A DNA stretch of 64,000 bases from Dyadobacter sp. (GTDB lineage Bacteria > Bacteroidota > Bacteroidia > Cytophagales > Spirosomataceae). The notes beneath the pieces were generated by a model that was not told where the DNA came from, ran no database searches, and saw nothing but the letters and a program-made list of their open reading frames with translations. The number at the start of each line of letters is the position of its first letter. The first letter of the stretch is position 1. Shown in pieces: positions 17,074 to 25,238 of the stretch. Where the stretch lies: NCBI RefSeq assembly GCF_017744695.1, contig NZ_JAGIAS010000001.1, positions 275,003-339,002 of the forward strand, in the 5' to 3' direction. Both the position numbers and the translations under genes were made by a program.

Positions 17074-17730
17074 TTCCATATGGCCGGCATCGACGGGCTT
17101 GGATTCGGGCGATCCTTTTTGCCGAAGAAAAATCGACAGGATAACGATGGAAGCGACGGAAAGAAATTCGCTTTGCCAGTTCTGGAAAGTTTCAAACCAG
17201 AAAGCGGGTTCAGCCAGAAATGCATTCAACGATTGTTCCGGTTCCCCATGCAGAATCCGCTGCTCGTTGTGATCGATGTAGCTTCCATACAGGTGGCCGG
17301 CCCAGCTTACCAGGAAAAGCAGCCCAAAAGCGATCGAAAGTGATTGCTGGTAGAGCCGCAGTTGCCACCCTCCCCGCTTGACCGGACCGGGCGCATCTTC
17401 TTTCGTAGGGTCAGGTTCCCTATCCACTTCTTCCGGCTTGAAAAGGTCTTTTGACTCGGCCGAGCCAATCTGACGAAGCGAAATGGTAAGGGTCACATAC
17501 ATGGCCATTTGCAGGAACTCACTTTGGAAATTCTCAAATGTCGACGAAAAAAAGTGGCCGCTGGTCAGGTATGCTCCCAATGCGATCGGCCCTGCCCCCA
17601 GCTCGGTTAAGTCATCATTGTGTTGCTTCCAGCCAAAAAAAGCTTGCGCCACCAATGCGGCAATGAAAAACGAGAGAAAGACAATCGATAACCCGTTTCT
17701 GTAAAAAAAGTTTGGTTTATGTTTCGGCAT
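17062..17730 (-). CDS. Membrane protein with internal duplication (DUF6766-like)
   Basis: 222 residues with four hydrophobic segments. The two halves are visibly homologous: NGLSIVFLSFFIAALVAQ with QSLSIAFGLLFLVSWAGH, and FENFQSEFLQMAMYVTLTIS...LRQIGSAESK with FQNWQSEFLSVASIVILSIF...LRQKGSPESK. Each half is a helix, a short extracytoplasmic loop with a (F/N)(Q)(N)(F/W)QSEFL motif, then a helix ending in LRQ-GS-ESK on the cytosolic side. A charged linker (about residues 100-125) joins them. The pattern resembles DUF6766 (tentative); function unknown. ATG 17730 was chosen over the frame to 17760. Confidence 0.8.
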   Translation of the reverse strand: MPKHKPNFFYRNGLSIVFLSFFIAALVAQAFFGWKQHNDDLTELGAGPIALGAYLTSGHFFSSTFENFQSEFLQMAMYVTLTISLRQIGSAESKDLFKPEEVDREPDPTKEDAPGPVKRGGWQLRLYQQSLSIAFGLLFLVSWAGHLYGSYIDHNEQRILHGEPEQSLNAFLAEPAFWFETFQNWQSEFLSVASIVILSIFLRQKGSPESKPVDAGHMETGK

Positions 17731-17844
17731 AGCTGTGTTGGTTAAAGTCTGCCTTTTCAACTAGAAAAGTGTGCCAGTTCCCTGGTGAACCCGACATGCC
17801 GACACCAACACTCATTCCGGACAATGAATAACGATAATACATAT

Positions 17845-17892
17845 ACGCAATTCGGATGATTGCAGCGTGTGCTGCAATCATCCGAATTGCGT
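17845..17892. repeat. Perfect inverted repeat, 22-base arms, 4-base loop
   Basis: Arms 17845-17866 and 17871-17892 are exact reverse complements around the loop GTGT. It lies between the AraC gene (stop at 17966) and the membrane-protein gene (start 17730), both on the minus strand. The stem is far longer than the other hairpins here and no T-run follows on either strand. It could be a terminator, an RNA-processing signal, a small palindromic repeat element or the scar of a mobile element. Confidence 0.85.
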
Positions 17893-17965
17893 TAACCCCA
17901 ATAATGGTCCCTTTACCCTTTTCAAAATTATACCTTTTCAAATAGCGCGGCATTGTAAATGGAGG

Positions 17966-18778
17966 CTATTCTTTTTCTACACAAACCTGTAAAACAATGT
18001 GGGAGGTTTGCAGAAATGCCCTGGGAAATACCCCAAACGTTTTCTTGAATGCATTGCTAAAATGCGCCTGGTCGGTGAAACCAAAAACCTCCACTGCCTC
18101 TCCAAGTGTCATTTCACCCGAAGCTACCGCATAGATAGATTTCTTAAGACGCTGCCATATCACGTATTGTGTAAAAGGAAGGCCTATCTGCTCTGTAAAC
18201 AAATGCCTGAAACGATGGGAAGAAAGATATGCCAGGTTCGCTACTTCCGACAAATCAATGTTTTTGGAGAGGTTTTGGTCAATGTATGATATAACCGGCC
18301 CCATCCGATCGTCCATTCTCTCCGGCGGCAGCGCCGGGAATTTTTCGGCCACCCGCATAAAGAATGCCTGAATGCGCTGGGCTACAACTGTTTCACCCAT
18401 CGTGTCAAGTCCGTGCGTCAGGATCGTCTCAATCTCTTCTACGGCGATCAATTCCTCGATGAAGCAAACTTCGCGCCCGGATAGCAATATCCCCAGACTA
18501 CGACCCCATCGGCTGGCAGGCTCAATGAGACTGATAAACATCATTGCTTCACCGGAGTTGCAGCTATGCCGGACGTTACGATCGATAACAAAACCTTTAA
18601 CAGCTTGATGGTGATACCCATTGATCTCCGAATCAAAGGAATCGCCCAAAGTCACGACAATTTTGAACCCATATCTGTTTTGCATTTGCACAGATTGGCC
18701 CATTGTTTTGACAATATAAGAGATACTACAATCCTGCAATTCTCTGGATAAAGAATCCGCAGAAACAGATAATTTCAT
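17966..18778 (-). CDS. AraC-family transcriptional regulator
   Basis: 270 residues. The N-terminal 150 residues form a cupin-like sensing domain without a recognised ligand motif. The C-terminal double HTH is clear: IDLSEVANLAYLSSHRFRHLFTEQIGLPFTQYV and MTLGEAVEVFGFTDQAHFSNAFKKTFGVFPRAF. It is paralogous to the next AraC gene, with the same length and layout (GFVIDRN-HSCN against GFVVNGN-HRCI; SLIEPASRWG against ILIEPQSPWG). A CAAACGTA element (18876-18883), reading TACGTTTG on the minus strand, may be its -7 box. Confidence 0.9.
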   Translation of the reverse strand: MKLSVSADSLSRELQDCSISYIVKTMGQSVQMQNRYGFKIVVTLGDSFDSEINGYHHQAVKGFVIDRNVRHSCNSGEAMMFISLIEPASRWGRSLGILLSGREVCFIEELIAVEEIETILTHGLDTMGETVVAQRIQAFFMRVAEKFPALPPERMDDRMGPVISYIDQNLSKNIDLSEVANLAYLSSHRFRHLFTEQIGLPFTQYVIWQRLKKSIYAVASGEMTLGEAVEVFGFTDQAHFSNAFKKTFGVFPRAFLQTSHIVLQVCVEKE

Positions 18779-18942
18779 AAACGCGCTACTCCCGTTCTTT
18801 CAAAAAGTTTAAAAATGTTGGATGTGGTTCCGAACAGAAACCGACAAGGCAAGCAAAGGGAGCGCTAAAATGAAACAAACGTAACTACGTCACAACCTTT
18901 TGAAAGAAGAAAACCCCTGAAACAGCAAATATTAGCCCCAAT

Positions 18943-19764
18943 TTACAAGTCTGCACGGCTGGCAACAACTTCTTCGACGTGCGCATCATCCTGGATAACA
19001 ACCCTGCATTCGGCTAAAAAAGTGGATGGGTTTAATCCGAAAATATTCTTAAATGTCTTATGGAAATGGGAAAGGTCGGTAAAGTGATAATCGCGGCAAA
19101 CTTTTGAGAGCGATTCCCCCGACTCGATGACGGTTTTGAGCGTACACCGCAGCCGATGCCACAAAATGTACCTGGATAAAGGAATTCCCACCTCGGCGGC
19201 AAACAAATGCCGCGTCCTGTGAAATGAGAGATTGGAAAGATTCTCAATTTCACGGTTCGTAATGTTCGTAGTCAGATGTGCAGATATATAGTCAATGATC
19301 CGTCTTACGCGGGGATCGATCAGGTTTGAATCCTGAATTTTCAGCCCGGTGACCAAAAACATCAGCTTGAATATGTGGGGAATGAGATCGGCATCCTTTA
19401 AAAACGCGTGGTTCAGCGGAAGAACGGGCCCAAGTCGGTCTACATCCAATATTTCCTCGAACCGGATAAAATCCCTGTCGCCCAGAATTTCCCTGATCTT
19501 ACTTCCCCACGGGCTTTGCGGCTCAATCAGGATACTTAGCACCGGTCCATCGGGAGAAATGCACCTGTGCAACGCATTACCATTAACCACGAATCCTTTC
19601 GTTGCCGTGTAGGTAGATTCTCCCACGCTGCATTCAATCTGATGGTCCAGGCTCACCGCCACCTTATAACAATAATGCTTGTGGACTATGACACTTTTTG
19701 TGCTGGATATATAAGGCAGGCAAACCTTCCAGAGTCTTTCCGATAAATCAACTGTTTTATACAT
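18943..19764 (-). CDS. AraC-family transcriptional regulator, paralogue
   Basis: 273 residues with the same architecture as its downstream neighbour: N-terminal effector domain (FVVNGNALHRCISPDGPVLS, LIEPQSPWGSKIREIL) and C-terminal AraC domain (ITNREIENLSNLSFHRTRHLFAAEVGIPLSRYILWHRL; LSKVCRDYHFTDLSHFHKTFKNIFGLNPSTFL). The C-terminus extends past the HTH with an acidic VVIQDDAHVEEVV tail. ATG 19764 was chosen; the longer frame starts at TTG 19803. The same CAAACGTA octamer seen before the other AraC gene occurs at 19949-19956. Confidence 0.9.
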   Translation of the reverse strand: MYKTVDLSERLWKVCLPYISSTKSVIVHKHYCYKVAVSLDHQIECSVGESTYTATKGFVVNGNALHRCISPDGPVLSILIEPQSPWGSKIREILGDRDFIRFEEILDVDRLGPVLPLNHAFLKDADLIPHIFKLMFLVTGLKIQDSNLIDPRVRRIIDYISAHLTTNITNREIENLSNLSFHRTRHLFAAEVGIPLSRYILWHRLRCTLKTVIESGESLSKVCRDYHFTDLSHFHKTFKNIFGLNPSTFLAECRVVIQDDAHVEEVVASRADL

Positions 19765-20019
19765 ATATAGTTTATGGTTAGACTGAACTGCTTTGAGCAG
19801 CAATTACCATGCCGGATCAGGCACCGGAAATTCCTTTCTCATCGGATAGCTACATCTGCTGGACAGAAACCGCGAAGCAAGACGCAATGAAACGCGGCTG
19901 ATTCGGCATTTAGAAAAATGATACCATTACGGTTATCCGGCGTGCAACCAAACGTACCAGCTACTTGTCTTAAGTAACGCCGCAACACGTTGTTTGACTG
20001 GCATTATAAGCTGGAAAAT

Positions 20020-20244
20020 ATGAGAACTGTATTGGGTTTCCTTTTAGTGTTATCACTGATCGCCTGTAAAAAATCAAGCAGTCCCGATCCCGCATGCGTT
20101 GAACGGGCAAGGGATTCTTCAGGTTGCTATTATGTTTTAGCTCCCGTTTGTGGTTGCAATGGAAAAACCTATCCGAACGACTGCGAAGCGCGCGCGCACG
20201 GAATTACTACTTTCTCTCAGGGCGAGTGTTCTAAAAAGAACTGA
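20020..20244 (+). CDS. Kazal-type domain lipoprotein
   Basis: 74 residues. The lipoprotein signal peptide ends at Cys16 (LSLIAC). The mature protein has six further cysteines in Kazal order with the diagnostic PVCGCNGKTYPNDCEARAHGI. Kazal domains are standard-mechanism inhibitors of serine proteases; here one would be tethered to the cell envelope. Possible roles are protection against exogenous or self proteases (inference). ATG 20020 places the signal peptide at the N-terminus. Confidence 0.88.
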   Translation: MRTVLGFLLVLSLIACKKSSSPDPACVERARDSSGCYYVLAPVCGCNGKTYPNDCEARAHGITTFSQGECSKKN

Positions 20245-20430
20245 AAGACAACTCCCTCCCCAACACGCCTTGACCCTCCCAAGTATCGGCAGGAAGCCGA
20301 GGAACTGACTTGGAATCTGGTTTGAATTTCCTAATTTTTGGTTTGAATAGTATTAACGCCGTCCATAGCGGCTTTGATACTTTTACGGACAATCCGATCC
20401 CGCATTCGACACACAATAAACAACCAGATT

Positions 20431-20889
20431 ATGGCAGAATATTCGATTTCAGTCAACGGAAAACAGCATACGGTCAACGCCCTCGAGGACATGCCCCTGC
20501 TGTGGGTACTGCGTGATATCATAGGTTTGAAGGGAACCAAATTTGGCTGCGGTATGGCGCAGTGCGGCGCCTGCACCGTGCATCTGAATGGAACGGCGGT
20601 CCGTTCCTGCAGCGTACCGGTTTCCTCCGTCGGGGAAAATAAAATCACCACCATTGAAGGTTTGTCGGCAAACGGCGACCATCCCTTGCAGCTTGCCTGG
20701 CAAAAGCATTTGGTCCCGCAATGCGGTTACTGCCAGACAGGCCAGATTATGAATGCGGCCGCGCTGCTCAAAGCAAACCCGCACCCTTCCGAGCAGGAAA
20801 TTGAACAGGCCATGGAAGGTAATTTGTGCCGGTGCGGCACCTACAATCGCATCAAGGCGGCCATTATGAGCGTTTCCTCAGCTTCTTAA
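20431..20889 (+). CDS. iorA: Two-[2Fe-2S] small subunit of a molybdenum hydroxylase
   Basis: 152 residues, CoxS/IorA type. The plant-type cluster is bound by Cys40, Cys45, Cys48 and Cys60, and the second by Cys98, Cys101, Cys133 and Cys135 (CGYCQTGQ ... LCRCGTY). It passes electrons from the molybdopterin subunit encoded 22 bases downstream. It has no export signal and presumably travels through Tat as a passenger of the large subunit. The gene symbol is by family resemblance to isoquinoline 1-oxidoreductase and does not imply that substrate. ATG 20431 chosen over an upstream frame from 20374. Confidence 0.9.
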   Translation: MAEYSISVNGKQHTVNALEDMPLLWVLRDIIGLKGTKFGCGMAQCGACTVHLNGTAVRSCSVPVSSVGENKITTIEGLSANGDHPLQLAWQKHLVPQCGYCQTGQIMNAAALLKANPHPSEQEIEQAMEGNLCRCGTYNRIKAAIMSVSSAS

Positions 20890-20911
20890 ACCAACTGTAA
20901 AAAGCCAATCC

Positions 20912-23203
20912 ATGAAGTATCAAACTTTCACTCAAAAGAAACAGGACGCCGTTTCGTCAGAGGTCTTCAAGGCTTCCAGAAGGGACTTTTTAAAAACGGG
21001 TGGCATGCTTGCCGGCGGATTTGTTTTAGGGATCAACCTTTTCAGCTGTGATGAAAAAGGTAAAAAAGTAGCTGCTTTTGCCCCTAATGTATATTTGAAG
21101 ATTTCAAGCTCGAACGAAATTTCCATCATTGCCCATCGTTCCGAAATGGGACAGGGCATCCGCACATCCCTTCCATTAGTGCTAGCCGACGAGCTGGGCG
21201 CCGATTGGAGCAAGGTTCAGATCGTACAAGCCGAGGGCGACGAAAAGAAATACGGTAACCAGAACACGGACGGCTCCTTTTCGATCCGTATGTTCTACAA
21301 GCCGATGCGGGAAGTCGGCGCCATTGCCAAAACCATGCTGTTGCAGGCTGCGGCCAAAAAATGGCAGGTCCCCGAAACGGAATGTGATACGGAGAATAGC
21401 CAGGTTGTACATAAAAACTCGGATAAGAAGCTCAATTTCGGAGACCTGGTAGCGGAAGCCAGCCAATTGCCGGTTCCTGCTGTCAAAGACGTCCAGCTGA
21501 AAAGCCGCGACAAATTCCAAATAATCGGAAAAGAAACGCCGATCGTAGACTTGCCGGCGATCGTGAACGGCCAGGCGGTATTCGGCATTGACGCCGCAGT
21601 GGAAGGCATGAAAGTAGCCGTAATCAAACGCTGCCCGGCCGCGGGCGGATCGGTCAAATCGTTTACCGACGAAAAAGCCCGGAGCATACCCGGCGTGCTG
21701 AAAGTGGTGCAAATCAAAGGGGCCGGCCTTCCCGCTACCCTAAACAAACCATTGGCAGGCGTGGCCGTGATCGCGGAAAATACCTGGGCTGCCATCAAAG
21801 GACGTGATCTGCTGGACGTAGTCTGGGACCTTGGCCCGAATGCATCCTATGATTCGGCGGAGGAGATCAAGCAGCTCGTCAAGGAAGTCTCCCAGCCCAA
21901 GGGCACGCCGAGGCGCAGCCGGGGCGATTTCGATTCCCAAAAAATGAGTGCCAAAAAGGTGATAGAGCGCACCTACATTGCTCCGCATTTAGCCCACGCA
22001 ACGATGGAGCCCCCCTGTGCGCTGGCCGTTTTCAAAGACGGCTCCTGCGAAATATGGGCGTGCACGCAGAACCCGCAGGGCGCACGCGACGTAGTAGCGG
22101 AAGTGCTGGGAATTCCTGTGGATAAGGTAAAAATCAATGTGACGCTGCTCGGCGGGGGATTCGGACGCAAATCCAAGCCGGATTTCATCGTGGAAGCCGC
22201 TATGCTGGCCAAAGAAACAGGCAATCCGGTAAAAGTACAATGGACCCGGGAAGACGATATCCATCATGACTATTTCCATGCATTGAGCGTCCAGCGGATT
22301 GTCGCTACCATCGATAAGGATAATAAACTGTCGGGCTGGAACCAGCATATTGCCTACCCGTCTATCTCGGCCACTTCCGACACCAAGGTAGTACAACCCG
22401 ACGACGGCGAAATGATGCTCGGGGCTGTGGACTTACCCTACGATATACCCGCCATCCGCATCGAAACGCATGACGCACCTTCACACCTGCGCGTGGGATG
22501 GCTGCGCTCCGTCCGCAACATTCCGCAGGTTTTCGCCAGCGCCACCATGCTCGACGAGGTAGCCGAAGCGCGGGGTATGGACCCGGTCGCCCAGGCGCTC
22601 GAATTGCTGGGTGCGGACAGGAACATCACCTTCAACCAGGAAATAGTCAAAGGCACCTACCCTAACTACGGCGAGGATATTGCCGCATATCCGTGGGAAA
22701 CCCGGCGAATGAAAGCCGTCATCGAGCGGGTGGCCAAAGAAGCAGGCTGGGGTCGTAAATTGCCCAAAGGCTCGGGCCTCGGCTTCGCCGCCCACAAGAG
22801 TTTTCTGACTTATGTGGCTTGCATTGTAGAAGTCAAAGTGGGCGCGGGTGGCAAGGTAACGATCCCGAGCGTACATTACGCGGTCGACTGCGGCACCGCG
22901 GTCAACATCGACCGGATTAAATCGCAGTTCGAAGGCGGCGCGCAATTCGCGGCGAGTCTTGCATTGAAAAGCGCGATCACATTTAAAGAAGGCCGGGTAG
23001 AACAAAACAATTTTGATACCTACCAGATCATCCGCATGCCCGAATCACCGAAGGAGATTCACGTGCATATTATCGATAGTGATGCGAAGCCGACGGGCGT
23101 AGGTGAGCCTCCGGTACCGCCATTCACCCCGGCGTTGTGCAACGCCATTTACAAGGCGACCGGCAAACGGATTTACAACCTTCCCGTCGACCTGGTTGGC
23201 TGA
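20912..23203 (+). CDS. iorB: Molybdopterin-binding large subunit, Tat-exported, likely lipoprotein
   Basis: 763-residue xanthine-dehydrogenase-superfamily subunit. The leader carries a Tat motif (SRRDFLK, 22-28), a hydrophobic stretch and a potential lipobox ending at Cys46 (INLFSC). Molybdopterin-family landmarks include HRSEMGQGIRTSLPLVLADELGAD, the tandem LGGGFGRKSKPDF, and the active-site region GVGEPPVPPFTPALCNAI with the expected Glu. The family is the IorB-like two-subunit type that oxidises aldehydes or N-heterocycles in the periplasm. No FAD subunit and no c-type cytochrome gene is adjacent, so the electron acceptor is not apparent. Confidence 0.92.
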   Translation: MKYQTFTQKKQDAVSSEVFKASRRDFLKTGGMLAGGFVLGINLFSCDEKGKKVAAFAPNVYLKISSSNEISIIAHRSEMGQGIRTSLPLVLADELGADWSKVQIVQAEGDEKKYGNQNTDGSFSIRMFYKPMREVGAIAKTMLLQAAAKKWQVPETECDTENSQVVHKNSDKKLNFGDLVAEASQLPVPAVKDVQLKSRDKFQIIGKETPIVDLPAIVNGQAVFGIDAAVEGMKVAVIKRCPAAGGSVKSFTDEKARSIPGVLKVVQIKGAGLPATLNKPLAGVAVIAENTWAAIKGRDLLDVVWDLGPNASYDSAEEIKQLVKEVSQPKGTPRRSRGDFDSQKMSAKKVIERTYIAPHLAHATMEPPCALAVFKDGSCEIWACTQNPQGARDVVAEVLGIPVDKVKINVTLLGGGFGRKSKPDFIVEAAMLAKETGNPVKVQWTREDDIHHDYFHALSVQRIVATIDKDNKLSGWNQHIAYPSISATSDTKVVQPDDGEMMLGAVDLPYDIPAIRIETHDAPSHLRVGWLRSVRNIPQVFASATMLDEVAEARGMDPVAQALELLGADRNITFNQEIVKGTYPNYGEDIAAYPWETRRMKAVIERVAKEAGWGRKLPKGSGLGFAAHKSFLTYVACIVEVKVGAGGKVTIPSVHYAVDCGTAVNIDRIKSQFEGGAQFAASLALKSAITFKEGRVEQNNFDTYQIIRMPESPKEIHVHIIDSDAKPTGVGEPPVPPFTPALCNAIYKATGKRIYNLPVDLVG

Positions 23204-23239
23204 GGTCATCCTGCCGAAATGCTTTATCAGCCAGATGCA

Positions 23240-23275
23240 AACGGGACTCATAATCACTCGTGAGTTCCGTTTTTT
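23240..23275 (+). terminator. Intrinsic terminator after the molybdenum hydroxylase genes
   Basis: AACGGGACTCA (23240-23250) pairs with TGAGTTCCGTT (23261-23271) through one G-T pair and is followed by TTTTT. It separates the convergent ada gene. Confidence 0.85.
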
Positions 23276-23284
23276 AAATGGAAA

Positions 23285-24325
23285 TTACTTGTTGGCCCTC
23301 TCCATATCGAGCAGCCACTGCTTGCGCCATATTCCGCCTCCGTAGCCGGTCAGGCTGCCGTCGGTGCCTATCACCCTGTGACAGGGTACCAGAATCGATA
23401 TTTTGTTCATGCCGTTGGCATTGGCTACCGCGCGTATGGAGCCGGGGTTTCCGATCATCACCGCTTGTTGCTGATAGCTTCGGGTTTCACCATAGGGAAC
23501 AGCCCGCAATGCTTGCCAGACGATATTTTGAAAGTCTGACCCTACTGCATGAAGAGGGACCGTAAACTCCTTCCTTGCCCCCGCGAAGTACTCCGCAAGT
23601 TCCTTTTCCAGTATTTCAAAATGCACATTTCGCCCCTGAATAATGTTCGCATTCAAGGCTTTTGAAAGCAATTTAAACTCGGTTTCCAACATTTTCCGGT
23701 CGGTAAACTCCAGCAGGCACAAACCTTCCCTGGTCGCGCAGGCAAACATGGTTCCCAGGGGCGTTTCCAGCCTTGTCAGGTCTATTATTTGCTGCGATTT
23801 CCCTTTAACCGGCGAAAACCCGAAAATGCTCTTGAACGATCCCCCGAAGCCGCTTAGCGAGTCAAAACCTGAATCAAAAGCCGCTGTCGTGACCGACTGC
23901 CCCTGCTGAATGTGTTTAAAAGCAGAATTGATACGGTACATTCTCTGGTATGCGTGAAACGTCATACGATGGTTTTTAAGAAACCAACGCCGTACCGAAC
24001 TCGGTTCAAGCCCCCGGGCAAGCAGGTCCGCATCCCTGAATTTTAAAGCAGGATCGTCAGCTAATTCGTCGAGCAGTGAACGGATTGTTTCCGGTGTCTG
24101 ATGAGCGTGCTCTAATGGCCTGCAAACCTTACATGGCCGGTACCCTTTCTGAAATGCCTCTTTGGCAGAAAAGACAAATTCGACATTTTCCATTCTGGGC
24201 TTTCTGGCGGTACAGGTCGGGCGGCAAAAAATACCCGTGGTTTTCACAGCCGTGAAGAAAACACCCTCAAATTGGCTATCCTTCTCTATAATAGCCTGAT
24301 ACATCCTTTCATTGGAAAGATTCAT
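23285..24325 (-). CDS. ada: Ada: DNA methyl-phosphotriester and O6-methylguanine methyltransferase/activator
   Basis: 346-residue full-length Ada. The N-terminal zinc domain has Cys34, Cys38, Cys65 and Cys68 (FCRPTCTAR ... CKVCRP); Cys34 is the methyl-phosphotriester acceptor by family alignment. An AraC-type HTH occupies the middle (SGFDSLSGFGGSFKSIFGFSP). The C-terminal methyltransferase domain has the acceptor Cys315 in PCHRVIG. It repairs alkylated DNA and, once methylated, activates its own promoter. A good Bacteroidota promoter precedes it (24350-24380). Confidence 0.96.
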   Translation of the reverse strand: MNLSNERMYQAIIEKDSQFEGVFFTAVKTTGIFCRPTCTARKPRMENVEFVFSAKEAFQKGYRPCKVCRPLEHAHQTPETIRSLLDELADDPALKFRDADLLARGLEPSSVRRWFLKNHRMTFHAYQRMYRINSAFKHIQQGQSVTTAAFDSGFDSLSGFGGSFKSIFGFSPVKGKSQQIIDLTRLETPLGTMFACATREGLCLLEFTDRKMLETEFKLLSKALNANIIQGRNVHFEILEKELAEYFAGARKEFTVPLHAVGSDFQNIVWQALRAVPYGETRSYQQQAVMIGNPGSIRAVANANGMNKISILVPCHRVIGTDGSLTGYGGGIWRKQWLLDMERANK

Positions 24326-24349
24326 AGATCAGTTTGTTGAATTGATAGC

Positions 24350-24380
24350 CAAAATTAGAGCGGTCGCAGCAGGCCGGCAA
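24350..24380 (-). promoter_or_regulatory. Promoter of ada
   Basis: Read on the minus strand: -33 TTG (24380-24378), 20-base spacer, -7 TAATTTTG (24357-24350), then 24 bases to the ATG. Spacing and both boxes fit the Bacteroidota consensus. Confidence 0.7.
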
Positions 24381-24495
24381 CCGGAAAATTAACAAGTATT
24401 TTTTGGGTCTCTAAACTGAAATATTGGTTCCGCCCACCCCACCATTGGAATAATTACTTTTTTTGCAAGATATTTCCTATTCAACGAATTATTAA

Positions 24496-24503
24496 TATTT
24501 TTG
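24496..24503 (+). promoter_or_regulatory. -7 box upstream of the FecI-type sigma gene
   Basis: TATTTTTG fits TAnnTTTG and lies 61 bases before ATG 24565. No -33 element at normal spacing was found. Confidence 0.4.
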
Positions 24504-24564
24504 CAAAAGTGGCAACGCCCAGACCGGGGCCACGCGACCCATTTCCGACTTTAAGTTTCCGACA

Positions 24565-25149
24565 ATGTCCGATCACTCTTTCCTGCATGAGGACGCCGAG
24601 CTGCTGCAACGCATTGCTTCGGGCGATGAAAGGGCTTTCAGGATTATTTTCAACCGGTACCATCACAAGCTGGGTACATACATTTACCGTGTGACGCGTT
24701 CCCACGAAATGGCCCAGGAGATTACCCAGGACTTGTTTCTCAAAATCTGGCTCAACCGCGAATCGCTCACCGGCGTTTCCAACTTCAAAGCATACCTCTT
24801 TGCGGCATCGAAAAATCAGGCTATTACCAGCCTGAAAAAGATCGCGCGGGAACAAAGCCGTGTGGCACCGCTGGAAAGTACCTTCGACATGGAGCATACC
24901 GACGACGCAGACGAAACCCAGCGCTATACGCTGATCGACGAGGCGATCGACCACCTGCCGCCACAGCAACGCCAGGTGTACCTGCTCAGCCGTCATGAGC
25001 GCCTCAAATACGCCGAAATCGCAAGCCGCCTCAGCCTCTCCCGCGAGACGGTCAAAAAATATCTGCAACTTTCGTCGGAATCCATCGGCAATTATATTCG
25101 CAAAAGATTGATTACCAACATATTGATCTTCATCTCCATTTTTATTTAA
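24565..25149 (+). CDS. FecI-type ECF sigma factor
   Basis: 194 residues. Region 2 is IASGDERAFRIIFNRYHHKLGTYIYRVTRSHEMAQEITQDLFLKIW; region 4 is DHLPPQQRQVYLLSRHERLKYAEIASRLSLSRETVKKYL. It ends in a hydrophobic tail (LITNILIFISIFI), common in Bacteroidota ECF sigmas of this group. It should be held by the FecR encoded 89 bases downstream and released when the STN-type SusC (26639) signals substrate binding, directing transcription of this locus (established FecI/FecR/FecA logic applied by context). Confidence 0.93.
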   Translation: MSDHSFLHEDAELLQRIASGDERAFRIIFNRYHHKLGTYIYRVTRSHEMAQEITQDLFLKIWLNRESLTGVSNFKAYLFAASKNQAITSLKKIAREQSRVAPLESTFDMEHTDDADETQRYTLIDEAIDHLPPQQRQVYLLSRHERLKYAEIASRLSLSRETVKKYLQLSSESIGNYIRKRLITNILIFISIFI

Positions 25150-25238
25150 AAATTTCCGGAATACACTACCCCCTTTTTACCTGGGCTTTCGGTCTTTCAT
25201 ACAAAACCGGGATTTTTTAGCATTCTAACAATTTGGCC

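Noticed and set aside
17717..17953. 78-residue minus-strand frame across the 22-base inverted repeat
   Set aside because: Its sequence is partly palindromic only because it reads through the hairpin; no domain.
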